From Drosophila persimilis (taxonomy: Eukaryota > Arthropoda > Insecta > Diptera > Drosophilidae), in assembly GCF_003286085.1 (NCBI RefSeq), contig NW_020825288.1, positions 27,714,001 through 27,778,000 of the forward strand: DNA of 64,000 nt, in the 5' to 3' direction. The notes under the pieces were generated by a model that made no database searches, was not told the origin of the DNA, and was given only the letters and a program-made list of their open reading frames with translations. This document shows, piece after piece, positions 25,301 through 34,174 of the stretch. A program made the translations under genes and the position numbers. The stretch's first letter is position 1. Every line of letters begins with the position of its first letter.

Positions 25301-26345
25301 CAATTGCCATTAGATGGCGAAAAGCTCTGAAAGCCATATAATTATGGCATATCCTGTGCACGAACCAGACGCAGGGCGACAAAAAGTATCCTTGGCAAGC
25401 CCATAAAATCCCCCCGCCAAAGCTTGAGTGTTTTTCCCCCGAAAAATGCCACTCGAAAGCACTCGCTCTCTTCCACTGCCCTCTGGCGCTCAGGCACTCT
25501 TACACACTCCCCCATAAGAGAGCGGGGGGTGTGTGTGTGTGCTCTTTCATTTGCTCTTCGTGTTGGGGGCGTGTTTGTTTTCGTATTTTTTGCTCGCTTC
25601 CCACTTGCGTCTGTCGGAGTTTTTTGTTGTTGTGTTGCCCCCACTCGAGTTTTAAGTGTTATTGGATGATTTTATGGAAATTGATTTGGGGCACGCCCCC
25701 TGTTCGGTGTGAGTGTGAGTGTGTGTGTGCGGGGCTGGGAGGGTGCGTGCAAGTGCAGCAGCTGCTCGAATGGGGTTTTTCTGAGCCTAGTACTAACCCC
25801 CTATTTAACATAATAACATTATCTCTACGAATACTCGTACTCGTTCGCGTACTCACCCGAAAGTTATGCGTATGCTCGACGGGGCAGTCAAGGCTCAGGG
25901 AATAATCCTCGACGACGGCTCCCAGGGACGATGCCTGATCGCCAAAGACCTGCTCGATCTTGATCGATGGACTGGCCAGCAGGGGCGTGTTGTTGTTGGC
26001 GTTGTTGGCTCCTCCGTTCGAGGCAACGGTGGCTGCTGCAGCAGCTGCGGCGGCGGCGGCTGCTGCGGCGGCGGCAAAGGTCCCCTCAACGATTAGTGGC
26101 TGCCCCTCGCCGCCACTCTGACAGGCACCGATGACTCCAACTGTTGGACCAATGTTGCAGGGCGTTGCCGGTGTGGGCGTGGCCGGGCCCGGAGCATGTC
26201 CATCATGGTAGGGTGTCACCACGAACGAGGGATACGAGCGAAACTGATGGTAGTCACTGTGGTGGCTGTGGCCGGCTGCTCCGTGATGGGTGTGTGGATG
26301 ATGCGCCAACTGTGGTCCTTTGTACCAGGTACCATGCATAATCAT
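10041..26345 (-). CDS. rn: rotund (rn) / roughened eye (roe) transcription factor gene, N-terminal coding part spread over seven exons; 3' end off the window
   Basis: This is the overall span of the rn coding exons seen here. The rn form joins 26345..25857, 19224..18706, 13889..13788, 12400..12361, 10525..10475 and 10345..10041. The roe form starts at 20259..19753 instead. All junctions agree in phase (0,0,0,1,1,0), giving about 503 residues before the window ends the gene. The protein is low-complexity: His-, Ala-, Asn-, Ser- and Gly-rich, typical of fly transcription factors. The last visible exon ends with the start of a C2H2 finger, KYQCKMCPQ. Known: rn and roe are Krüppel-type zinc-finger proteins with different N-termini and shared fingers, needed in leg/wing and eye disc development. 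No other zinc-finger coding (no TGEKP-type linker on the minus strand) was found between 10040 and 1, so the finger exons should lie past the left edge. Identity rests on domain start, exon architecture and the nested RacGAP84C. Confidence 0.85.
10475..10525 (-). CDS. rn: rn/roe 51-nt exon
   Basis: The acceptor is CATTGCAG and the donor CAAG|GTGAGT. The 51 nt enter and leave in phase 1, so skipping this exon would keep the frame. It encodes GHFLDDNRLEHHAVAGQ plus one base. Its length divisible by three and matched phases make it a candidate cassette exon. Confidence 0.75.
11071..11101. repeat. (CTGTG)n pentamer repeat
   Basis: About six tandem copies of a GCTGTG/CTGTG unit. Confidence 0.6.
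12090..12115. repeat. (TACGAG)n hexamer repeat
   Basis: Four tandem TACGAG units in the intron between two rn exons. It contains overlapping copies of the dispersed TACGAGTA octamer. Confidence 0.7.
12361..12400 (-). CDS. rn: rn/roe 40-nt micro-exon
   Basis: The acceptor is CTCCCTTTCAG and the donor G|GTGAGT, enclosing 40 nt that read AKMNDHHHNQLQK plus one base (phase 0 in, phase 1 out). It is too short to be detected as an open frame. It is supported by both strong splice sites and by changing the phase exactly as the next exon needs. Confidence 0.72.
12401..13787. other. rn intron, nothing recognised
   Basis: Contains a GACGGACGGA-like tandem near 13145-13170 and purine-rich patches. No coding signal. 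Confidence 0.45.
13788..13889 (-). CDS. rn: rn/roe common exon (34 codons) with an unusual acceptor
   Basis: Exactly 34 codons, phase 0 on both sides, coding HAKDISDYNLWPPTPRSHQ and then HASEHHPMSLKQEYE, ending at the strong donor GAG|GTAAGT. LKQE matches the psi-K-x-E sumoylation consensus. The oddity is the acceptor: the CCACAG before the exon is preceded by 22 adenines on the coding strand, with no pyrimidine tract for at least 40 nt. A second phase-0 acceptor (ATCAG before CATGCCAGC) lies inside the exon and would shorten it by about 20 codons. The donor and reading frame are convincing; the exact 5' border is less so. Confidence 0.7.
13896..13917. repeat. poly(T)22, directly upstream of an rn exon
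   Basis: A run of 22 T on the plus strand. On the rn coding strand it is poly(A) in the position where a pyrimidine tract would be expected. Confidence 0.8.
17107..17345. repeat. two GA-rich tracts
   Basis: Purine tracts at 17107-17170 and 17317-17345 are rich in GAGAG on the plus strand and lie in the rn intron between 18706 and 13889. They are candidate GAGA-factor sites. Confidence 0.55.
18706..19224 (-). CDS. rn: rn/roe common exon, Asn- and Ala-rich
   Basis: This exon has 173 codons, phase 0 on both sides. The acceptor is TTCATTGCAG and the donor GAT|GTGAGT. It codes for an asparagine run (eight N), a TTPPTPP segment, a Gly/Ser run, a ten-alanine run and the more complex stretch MPIGGVQGQNPTQGLVHWM, MTGQTHH and AVGMHYMWNGN, which is probably the conserved functional part of the N-terminus. 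Codons of the N and A runs are CAA/CAC- and GCN-based microsatellites that probably vary in length between strains. The frame stays open beyond the donor for about 30 codons, but that tail reads as intron. Confidence 0.82.
19753..20259 (-). CDS. rn: roughened-eye-specific alternative first coding exon
   Basis: This exon has 169 codons from ATG 20259 (MHEVISKYNHTSHPDRD) and ends in phase 0 at CAT|GTTAGT, a slightly weak donor. The same phase as the rn first exon means both can join the common exon at 19224 without a frame change, as expected for the roe promoter form. It contains a DMDMDM acidic stretch, a seven-glutamine run, a Ser/Pro-rich segment, an alanine run and HQVKTEQDEQE with a psi-K-x-E motif (VKTE). 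The frame is open seven codons upstream with no ATG there. The intron to the common exon is only 528 bp. Assignment to roe is by position and architecture; the protein itself was not matched to a database. Confidence 0.78.
20260..25856. other. interval between rn and roe first exons, probable roe promoter and leader
   Basis: By rn/roe logic the roe promoter should lie here on the minus strand. The GC- and CAG-rich block at about 22860-23880 is compositionally the best candidate for a leader or promoter region, but no start site was identified. The rest is AT-rich. Confidence 0.4.
25857..26345 (-). CDS. rn: rn-specific first coding exon
   Basis: This exon has 163 codons from ATG 26345 and ends in phase 0 at CGG|GTGAGT. 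The protein begins MIMHGTWYKGPQLAHHP, is His-rich for about 35 residues, carries a 15-residue alanine run near residue 95, and contains SIKIEQVFGDQ near its end, with a psi-K-x-E sumoylation consensus (IKIE). A second in-frame ATG lies two codons downstream. Reading continues past the donor in a 228-codon frame, but the donor is strong and the sequence beyond becomes simple (CT/CA-rich), so the splice is preferred. It joins in frame to 19224. No promoter could be placed; the 5' leader probably has upstream exons. Confidence 0.83.
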
Positions 26346-28537
26346 TTAAGCAAGTTCGATTGGCGGTTGTGTGAAGCGAAGCTCACTTTCCTACTAAATC
26401 GCCTGGCACTCTTCTCTTGGCTTGTGTGTAATCAATATTCAATTGAGCTTTCCATTAGGCTTTGGTTTTGGTCTTAAATTGATATACGAGTATTTAAACT
26501 GGAATGTTCGCAATCACTTTGTTTGAGAAATTTGCTTGGAAAATGGGGCTATGGAGAAAGTCAATTGGTTAACCAGTGCAAAAACAATCGGCCTATGAAA
26601 CACATAGTTCATCTTTGGAAAAGTCTGGCAATTGAATGAGAAACCCCAAAGGAATACGGTCCTAAAACGATTGCGTAACCTTAATTGATTATGTAGTTTA
26701 TTTGACGACTGACCTGGACTCCACAAAAGGCTTCTTTCTCAATAGGCTTTCCATTTATGTTGATGAAGTCTCACCCGGTATAAAAAAGCCAACCAAAAGC
26801 CGCCTTTAAATACTGGAGGACTGTCGAAATTGCCTATCATGGAAATTATCCCATAGAAATTATATACGAATGGAGTTTGGTATATGGTTGAACAAACCCT
26901 ATAAAGGAAAGGCATTCAACATAGTGAACAACTTTGTATCGACCTCAAGATATGTTTAAACAATCCTTATAGAACTTTCTGGACTTATCCTCACTCTAAG
27001 AAGGGTTTTCTAGCTAAACAGCTTTGAAAATTGGTTTTCTTGTATATTATAAAAACTATAGTCTGGACTGTAAGATGACCGACACTTTCTTTTTTCTGTA
27101 TTGTAATACAATCTTTAGTTAACCAATATTTCTTATAATTTTTCTGGATTTCTAATACATTGCTTAACCATTTGACTTTTTCTTTCATCCACACTTAATT
27201 TATTTCTCATAAGTACCACTTAGAATGGGGGGGACCACTTGGAATGATCAGAATATTCAATATTCATACACTTGCATTCACTTTATTCACAGTTGAACAC
27301 TTTATTAAACCCGTTTATTTTCGGCTCTCAGTGTATTGACACTTGGGTCTTTCTATCCTTTTGAGGATTATTGCTCCTGACGTGTGGTGATAACAATTTT
27401 CAACTTCACTTTACTCGATTTTTTAATTGTGATACAGAAACAGCTGCACTCGCGGAATGATGAAAATGCATTGCACTTTGCGACAGAATTCTTCACGGAT
27501 TCGCGGGGCAAAAACTGGCACTGGCACTGGCGTTGGGACTGAAACAGAAACAGAAGCAGAAGCAGGGACTGGACTGCAAACAGGCACTGGGACTGGCACT
27601 GGGACTGGGGCTGGCACCACGAGAAAGACTGCCACTGCAGTCGTCGATGAGTGCACTTGGCTGTAACGCGCGCGCGAAAGTGGCTTGTGGACAGTGGCCA
27701 GTAGTTCAGTTCAGTTCAGTTCAGTTCGGGCCAGGTCGTCCAGGCCGGGGCTTAATTTGGCTTAGCGGCAGGCAGAAGAAGACGGCTGGAAGGCGGCACA
27801 GCAGCAGCAGGCAAAAAAGTTGCTGCCAGCTCGCAAGAATTCCGAACTCGAATGCTGAGTGCGGCCACGAAAAAAACATTCAAATGCCTCGCACGGTACG
27901 GCTCGCCGCCAAATCGCAGCGACGACGACGACGATAGCAGAATCAGCAGCGGCAGGCAGCCCCACAGCTCTCGTTCTCTCTTTCTCTCCAGTGCTCTCTG
28001 TCCCTCTTTTACCTGCTCTCTTGCTGCAGCAGTGGCACACTCGCTCTCGCTCTCGCTCTGACGGGGGCAGGCAGCCAGTCTCGCAGCTCAGTCATGGGGC
28101 AGCTTTTGGGGCAGACGGCGACGCATGCGCAACAGCTTTTTACTCCTTCTGCACACAAAAAACTAGTTCTCTCTCTGTCTCTGTTGGTCTCTCTTTTTTC
28201 TCCCTCTCTCTCTCTCTGTCTTTCAGTCTCTCTAAAAAATTGTTTGTGGTTTTTCGTGTGCTTCGTTGCTTGGGTTTTTGTGCCGCGTCTCTTGAGCAAA
28301 CTCTGATTTGATTTTGGTCTTTTTGCTTGAGTGGATTTCCTTTTCTCTTGACTTTGAGCATGAATGAGCATGTTCCGCGCTGTTTTTATGGCTAAATCTT
28401 TATAGCAAGGAGGCGTGGGCGTTATAATGACTAAAAATGAAAGTTCAATGGAGGAAAAATGAAAAAATGACGCCAGAATCATGAATTAAAACATATTCAT
28501 CAAGAAATCTTGGAGTTTGTTTTCCTTTAGTGAAGTT
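26346..28537. other. upstream of the rn start codon, probable rn leader/promoter region
   Basis: AT-rich to about 27430, then a GC-rich block to 28330 containing the GGCACT minisatellite, four tandem TTCAG units near 27710, and long CT-rich stretches (27960-28230) that read GAGAG on the rn strand, as is common at paused fly promoters. Placing the promoter here is inference. Confidence 0.4.
27514..27618. repeat. GGGACT/GGCACT minisatellite
   Basis: Degenerate tandem copies of ACTGGCACTGGG-type units, interrupted by CAGAAGCAG-like units, about 1.2 kb upstream of the rn start codon. Confidence 0.65.
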
Positions 28538-28543
28538 TCAGTC
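28538..28543 (+). promoter_or_regulatory. possible initiator (Inr) of the 28637 gene
   Basis: TCAGTC matches the Drosophila initiator consensus TCAKTY, 99 bp before the start codon. No TATA box is evident at -30. Such hexamers are common, so this is only a candidate. Confidence 0.3.
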
Positions 28544-28636
28544 TTTCGTAAAATAACACCAACAGAACATCAGAAAATTGTTTTCGTAAATTTTGTTCCA
28601 ATTTAGTTTGCGGTTTTGCCATCTTTTTGTTTCAAT

Positions 28637-28990
28637 ATGTCTGATGAGGTGAAGGATGACAATGCCGCAGGTGAAGGGTCACAGCAGATCCCAGCGGAAG
28701 CCGAGAAGAAGGAAGAGGCCGCAGCTGATAGAAAGGGAGGCTCCGAAGCTAATATAAAGGTATCCCCCACGGCCGTTAGCAAGGAACCCTCTCAGTCTGG
28801 CAGCCGGCAACTCCTAGAAGATTCAAAGCCGCAAACGTCGGAGAAGCAAAATTCAGATAAAGACAAGCAGAAAAATCCCGAGAATAAGCAGAACGAGCCC
28901 CATAATGATCGAGACTATTGGGAATTGGGTCGAGGGATCGTATTCTTTTGCTTTGGAAGCTTCGTGGCCTGGATGCTGACTGAATTTTGA
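28637..28990 (+). CDS. small charged protein with C-terminal hydrophobic anchor, unknown
   Basis: An intronless frame of 117 residues starts at ATG 28637 (in-frame TTG upstream ignored) and is followed by AATAAA at 29026. Residues 1-97 are hydrophilic and probably disordered, rich in Lys, Glu, Asp, Gln and Ser (for example AEKKEEAAADRKGG and KDKQKNPENKQNEPHND). They lead into DYWELGRG, a single hydrophobic segment of about 16 residues (IVFFCFGSFVAWML), and a four-residue tail TEF-stop. There is no signal peptide, so the architecture is that of a tail-anchored membrane protein facing the cytosol. Even codon use, a clean start, a candidate Inr and a poly(A) signal argue that it is real. It lies about 2.3 kb upstream of the rn start codon on the opposite strand, either in the rn 5' region or nested in an rn leader intron. 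I do not recognise the family. Confidence 0.72.
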   Translation: MSDEVKDDNAAGEGSQQIPAEAEKKEEAAADRKGGSEANIKVSPTAVSKEPSQSGSRQLLEDSKPQTSEKQNSDKDKQKNPENKQNEPHNDRDYWELGRGIVFFCFGSFVAWMLTEF

Positions 28991-29025
28991 TGTAAACAAA
29001 ATTCGATTGCATAATTGTTTTATCA

Positions 29026-29031
29026 AATAAA
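29026..29031 (+). other. poly(A) signal of the 28637 gene
   Basis: AATAAA lies 36 bp after the stop codon of the small tail-anchored protein gene, on the same strand. Confidence 0.55.
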
Positions 29032-30734
29032 TTTTGAAGTGACCAAACAAAAATACGAGTATAGATGTGTTTTAATGGAAAGTGTGCTGGGTAACCTTAA
29101 AAACTCTATCTTCAAACCATTTCAAAGTGGAATGAGAAAAACATTCGACATCTACATCCCCTCTCAAGTGCATAATTTTCATAATTTTCAAGCAAACGAA
29201 AGAGCAAAAAACCAAAGCACACAAAAAATCGGCATCCGTCGCCCATTAGCCCATTGACCAACTTCGATGGCGCATCGTACGCGTAGTAATGAGTTTTTAA
29301 TACATGTAATATTCAAATTAAAAATCCACAAAAACCCCGCAGAAGGCAGCCAACAAAAACGGAATGCAATTTTTTTACAGCTAATAATCGCACACATATT
29401 CATTTCAACCGGCGGCATCCCACAGGCGGAAAAAAGCATATCACTCATACGCAATGTAAACCAAGCTCAAGAGCAAGCCGCACAAAAACCACAAGGCAAG
29501 CAAACGCGCTCTTAAAAAAGACGCCGGCACAAAAAAGAGAGACAAAAAGAAAGAGAGGGCATGATAGAGCGAGAGAGAGCAATAGAGTATGTGCGAGTGA
29601 GCGAGCAGTGCGGCATTCAGGCGAAGGCGGTGGAATTTTTATTGGAGCACTTGGTTTATTTCTTTTTCTGCTGCTTGCCATTGGATTGGCATTCTTTTTT
29701 TGTACGTATTTTTTTTTGTTTTGTTTCCTTTTGACAAGGCATTTTTTATGGGCAGAGACATGTGTCGCTGGCGGGTGGGAATCGGCCATCGCCTGGAGGA
29801 AGATTTTTCCCGATTTTCGGCTCGGCTCGGCTCTGTGACAACTGCAACTGTTATTCCCTGGGGGACAAAAGAGCCAGTCGAAATACATGAAATTAAACTG
29901 CAGCTCCTGCAGCTTCGCAGCATAGGAAGGCCGTTTATTTCAGTTAATCAATGCAATTGGCCCGCCGTCCACCTGGGCCGCAGAATACCCATAGGTCTGA
30001 ATGGAGTATGTCAAATATGCTGTAGGCATTGCCCCTACAATGTTGCAGTCTTCTCCATTTTTGAATTACTAGGAAATTGCTTCATTTAGCGCTTTGTTCT
30101 GCCATGGCCTGCCGGCGGGAGGTCGGTCGGCCATTGGCTGCCACTGCATATACATGCATGTACATACATACATACATATGTACATAAAATGAAAATTTCC
30201 GTTGCAGTTTATCGACTAATTTGATTATGCCAACAATTTGCCACCCACCACTGCAATTAACTATTTTTTATGACTTGTCATTTAGAAGTATATTCGTATT
30301 TTTTATGAGCTCTTCGTGCGGGCTTTCATTTACTTGAGTGCCATACAAAATTTCCTTGTTTGCACTGTCATCAATGCCATTTGGTATTTGCATACGAGCA
30401 GACATTTGAAGCGATTCGAATGTGATAAGAGCAAGCCATGACTGTGAGTATGGGTATGGTAATCAAATGCGTTTTATTAATTGAATAGATTTATTTTTGA
30501 CTGCATTTTCTTTCCCCCTTCCCCAACGGCAATAATTCAAACAACATCAAAGAATACTTGCACTAATTTCAGGGAGAAATGCAGTTTTGCGTCCAAATTA
30601 TTCTTTTCATCATAAATCGAGCACCTTCTCTTTTTTACCGTATCTTATGTGATTATAAGATACATTATTATTAACATTATGATATATGTATATTAGAATG
30701 TCATTTTAATACGGCAATAACTTTTTAAAAAGAT

Positions 30735-31010
30735 ATATATTTTACTTACGGGCCCTGCCATATCTCGCTGTGGCGCACATTGTGGATAAAAGGGGATTGT
30801 TTCGTCGATGGAGAATATTCCCGCGAGTTTGGAACTGATCTCCGACTATGACAATTAGCTCTTCGCAACCTGCGGCTAAAATTGCGTAATTGCGGTGATT
30901 GCGGGTGTGTTTTCTGAAAATTTTCTTTCGTAAAAACCTTCTTCCGTCAAATACAAACCACTGCAAACAAATTTGAGCCAAATCGGCCCAGCCGTTCTCA
31001 GTTGGTGAAT
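30735..31010. repeat. probable degenerate dispersed repeat
   Basis: The segment contains GAGCCAAATCGGCCCAGCCG followed by TTCTCAGTTGG, a wording I know from non-coding dispersed repeats of flies and other insects. It stands out in base composition from its AT-rich surroundings. No clear termini or coding frame. Confidence 0.4.
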
Positions 31011-33487
31011 TACGAAATATATTTCATATTTAAATGAAATACATCTGTATATTTTCCGTATTTAGATCAAAATATTTTAATTTTTAAGTTAAAATGTAAG
31101 TGATAACTCTTGCGTTTTAATATTTACTCTCTCGGCTGCATATCTACATATATAATAGCATTAATATTAAAATCGAAGTCTGACTATTTGGGGTTCAGGG
31201 ATTTTCACTGTACTCTTCTATACTTCTATATTTTTCTTTACTTTTTTGATTCAACAAATGTGGTAATTCCTTGTTTTTTGTGAAAATAATTATATTTTTT
31301 ATCGCCAACTCTGTGTGTGAGTCAAAAATGTTCAATTTTTAAAGTTAATCAGTGATACATATCTTCTGTTAAAATGTTTGGAAATGCTTGGCGGTCAAAG
31401 AAATAATATATTTAACATTTATTTGTGCTTTATTAGGACCATATATCTGGAAATTCGTTCTCCAAAAAGCAATTACTCGACTCAAACAAGCACGTGAACA
31501 CCAAAATATCCATTTAAATTCAAAATGTATCAGTTGCAACCGCAATGCCATGCAAAATCCTACTCCAGTTGCATGATGAGATATATATTTCTCGCCTCAA
31601 ACCGCTGCCAGACAGATAAGTGATGCTGCTGCAGATGCCATGGCGGTTGCAGATGCTACTGTGCGGCGCCATGGACTTCATTGCCTCCGAGCGAAATGTC
31701 AAAATGCCAGCCGTAGTGAAGCCAAAGCCAAAGCCATAGCCAGGCCGAGAGCAGCCGTCATGGTTGGTCATGGACGCCAAATGGTTGACAGACAGTCCAG
31801 ACGAAGCGGCAGAAGCGGCAATGGCGCAGGGGCAGGCTATAGGGCTGGGTCCCGTCCCGCACTGAAATGAGTGGAGTGTGGGACGCGAGGGGCAACTGCA
31901 TTGAAGGTCCGAAACCGGACTCCGCCTTTTGTTGTATGCGCGCATGGCGCATTGAGGCGCTTTCCCCTGATTGGCCAAAACGGGGTAAAGGCAGCCAAAG
32001 AGTGAGACGGTTATGGTGTATGGCTGCGCTACCCCAAAGTGGGAGCGAGAGACAGACGTTTCAATGGAGGCTCGAGCGAGACTGCATAAGAGCTTTTGTT
32101 GGTGCGAGTGAGCAAGCCTCTGGCCTTAAGAGAGCGCGCCTTGTGGCAGGCAGGCCTCTCTCTCTTAGCCAGGCGGCTGGCCCTTGCAACACGTGTTGGC
32201 GTGTTGGCCTGCGTGCAAAATAACTGAGTTTTTGCGCCTCCACTGGCTGCCGATGCCTCTGCCTCTGACTCCGGCTCTGCTGCTGTTCATCCGTCGCGTA
32301 TTTTGTTAATTTAATTAAACAAAAACGTTTTGTTTGTGTTTTTTATTTGTTGCACGTTGGACGAGCAAACGGTTTTTGCTTTTTTGCCATCGAGCAGCAC
32401 AAAATGAAATTGGAATCCCGCTCGTGCACAACTTTGAATATGTTGAGCTCTCTCAAATGGTTGTTGTCGTTGTCGATTGTTCGTCTGTCCAAATGTCGTT
32501 CTGCTCTGACATTTGAGCTTTTTGCGGCATCTTGTTGGCCCCTCTACCCCTCTAGTACCGCTCTTCTGCAGTGCAAGCCGTACTTGTCATTTAATGACTT
32601 GCGCCGTTAAATTTTAATTGAAATATCACACATTTAGAGGCTGGAAATTGCAGATTGTGGATGTGCTTGTGTTGCGGAAGAGACATGGTGTCTGCTTTTG
32701 GGATATAGGAAATGGGCAGAACAATCTATAAAACTAGGTTAATACGAGTACCCTTAAAAAACCAGTGAAATTTTCCATCCAAATTATAAACGGAAGTTTT
32801 CTTCACTCTAATTTAGAACAACGATCCATTAAAACTGAGAAAGTTTTCCGAAAAACTTCCGCACGTGACTTCCTCCGCGGCAGCAATTGTCGATCTGCAC
32901 TGATGAGCATCACCATCACAGCATCCAGCATCCATTGAAGACCTCTCCAACTAGAGATCTTGGCACCCAACCATCCCATCCGAAAACCCGCTCTCCCTCT
33001 GACAGCCTCAGAAGTTAACGATTGAAGCGGTAATTGGAGACCCAGACAGTCCGTCGAGGCGTAGGCGATTAAAAGACGATTATTTCAATTGTGCAGAAGA
33101 TGGGTGCACAGAAATAATGATGGTAGAAGGCACTGGATGGATGCTGGATGGATGGATGGAAGATGCTCCTCCTCAGGATAGAGACAGAGAGAAAGAGAGA
33201 GAGAGAGACAGCACCTGTCAACGAAATCGGCTTAGCTGTTATGTTAATGCTCCAAAAACGTTGACATTTATTGGCAGTTATTTATGGCGGACACTTCTCG
33301 CGCGGACAGAGAGCTTGCTCGCTCTGTTGTGGCGCACCTTTTTGGAGTCTTGCCATTTTGGTGGCTGCGCATTGCCCGACTATGGAAAATTCTATAATTG
33401 TGCAGGTGACAACGCGACTGGCACGCGCTCCTGACGCTGATTAGAGCTGCAGCTGCACGCTGCAGAGCGACTTGCATTGACTCGACT

Positions 33488-33522
33488 CCAGTCTTCAGTC
33501 TTCAGTCTTCAGTCTCCAGTCG
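33488..33522. repeat. 7-bp tandem repeat CAGTCTT
   Basis: Four to five copies of the CAGTCTT/CAGTCTC unit. Confidence 0.7.
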
Positions 33523-34174
33523 CTTCGAGTCACGCACGTTTGTCTACATATATAAGACCATAAAAATATTATTAATTATGACAATATTGGAGTAAAAGTG
33601 TTTGGTCTGCGGCAATGCCATAAGAGGAGTGGTGCGGAATGGTGCACTCCCTCGAGGATTTGCCAGAAACATACCAAAGATATCCAAGAATACAGTGGAA
33701 TACAGAACGGTACTAATTATACAACTCATTTTTCCACAAAATTAGCTTATTCTCTGATATTCGAGCATTGCCTTAATGCATTGCAACGCACTGCATTTGA
33801 GATTTCAGTCTAAAATGCTTGACTAATGAGTTTATTAGCATTTATATGGTTCGATCCGTCTGCCAGAGGCAGGAATATTCAAATGGAATGACCATTCCAC
33901 TCCCATTCTGGACTGCCTCTGCTTTGGGCTTCCTGGAAATATCGATATCAAGGCACGCGTCGGACTCTCTAGAGTTGGAGCCCGAGAAGCAATGTCCATA
34001 TCGGATGGGTGTTCGATTTGTCACAGCCGCCAGAAACGGGCATTCGAATGCCGCTCTCTGGCCCCCAGAAAGGAGCTGTTGAAATATTTCACTTCTGTGC
34101 CTCAGCTGTTGGGGATCTAGCCTAGGAAATCTTTAATATTCAATGGTTGCGGAAATTAACATTTCTATTTAGAG

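Larger units (their letters stand above)
29032..34174. other. intergenic, no supportable gene
   Basis: Holds the degenerate repeat at 30735-31010, a GGAT run near 33135, GA-rich DNA near 33180 and CAGTCTT repeats. The GC-rich part 31600-32230 has frames on both strands but none with domain-like composition. Confidence 0.45.

Noticed and set aside
25659..25856. Continuation of the rn first exon past 25857
   Set aside because: GTGAGT donor in phase 0; the sequence beyond is simple repeat.
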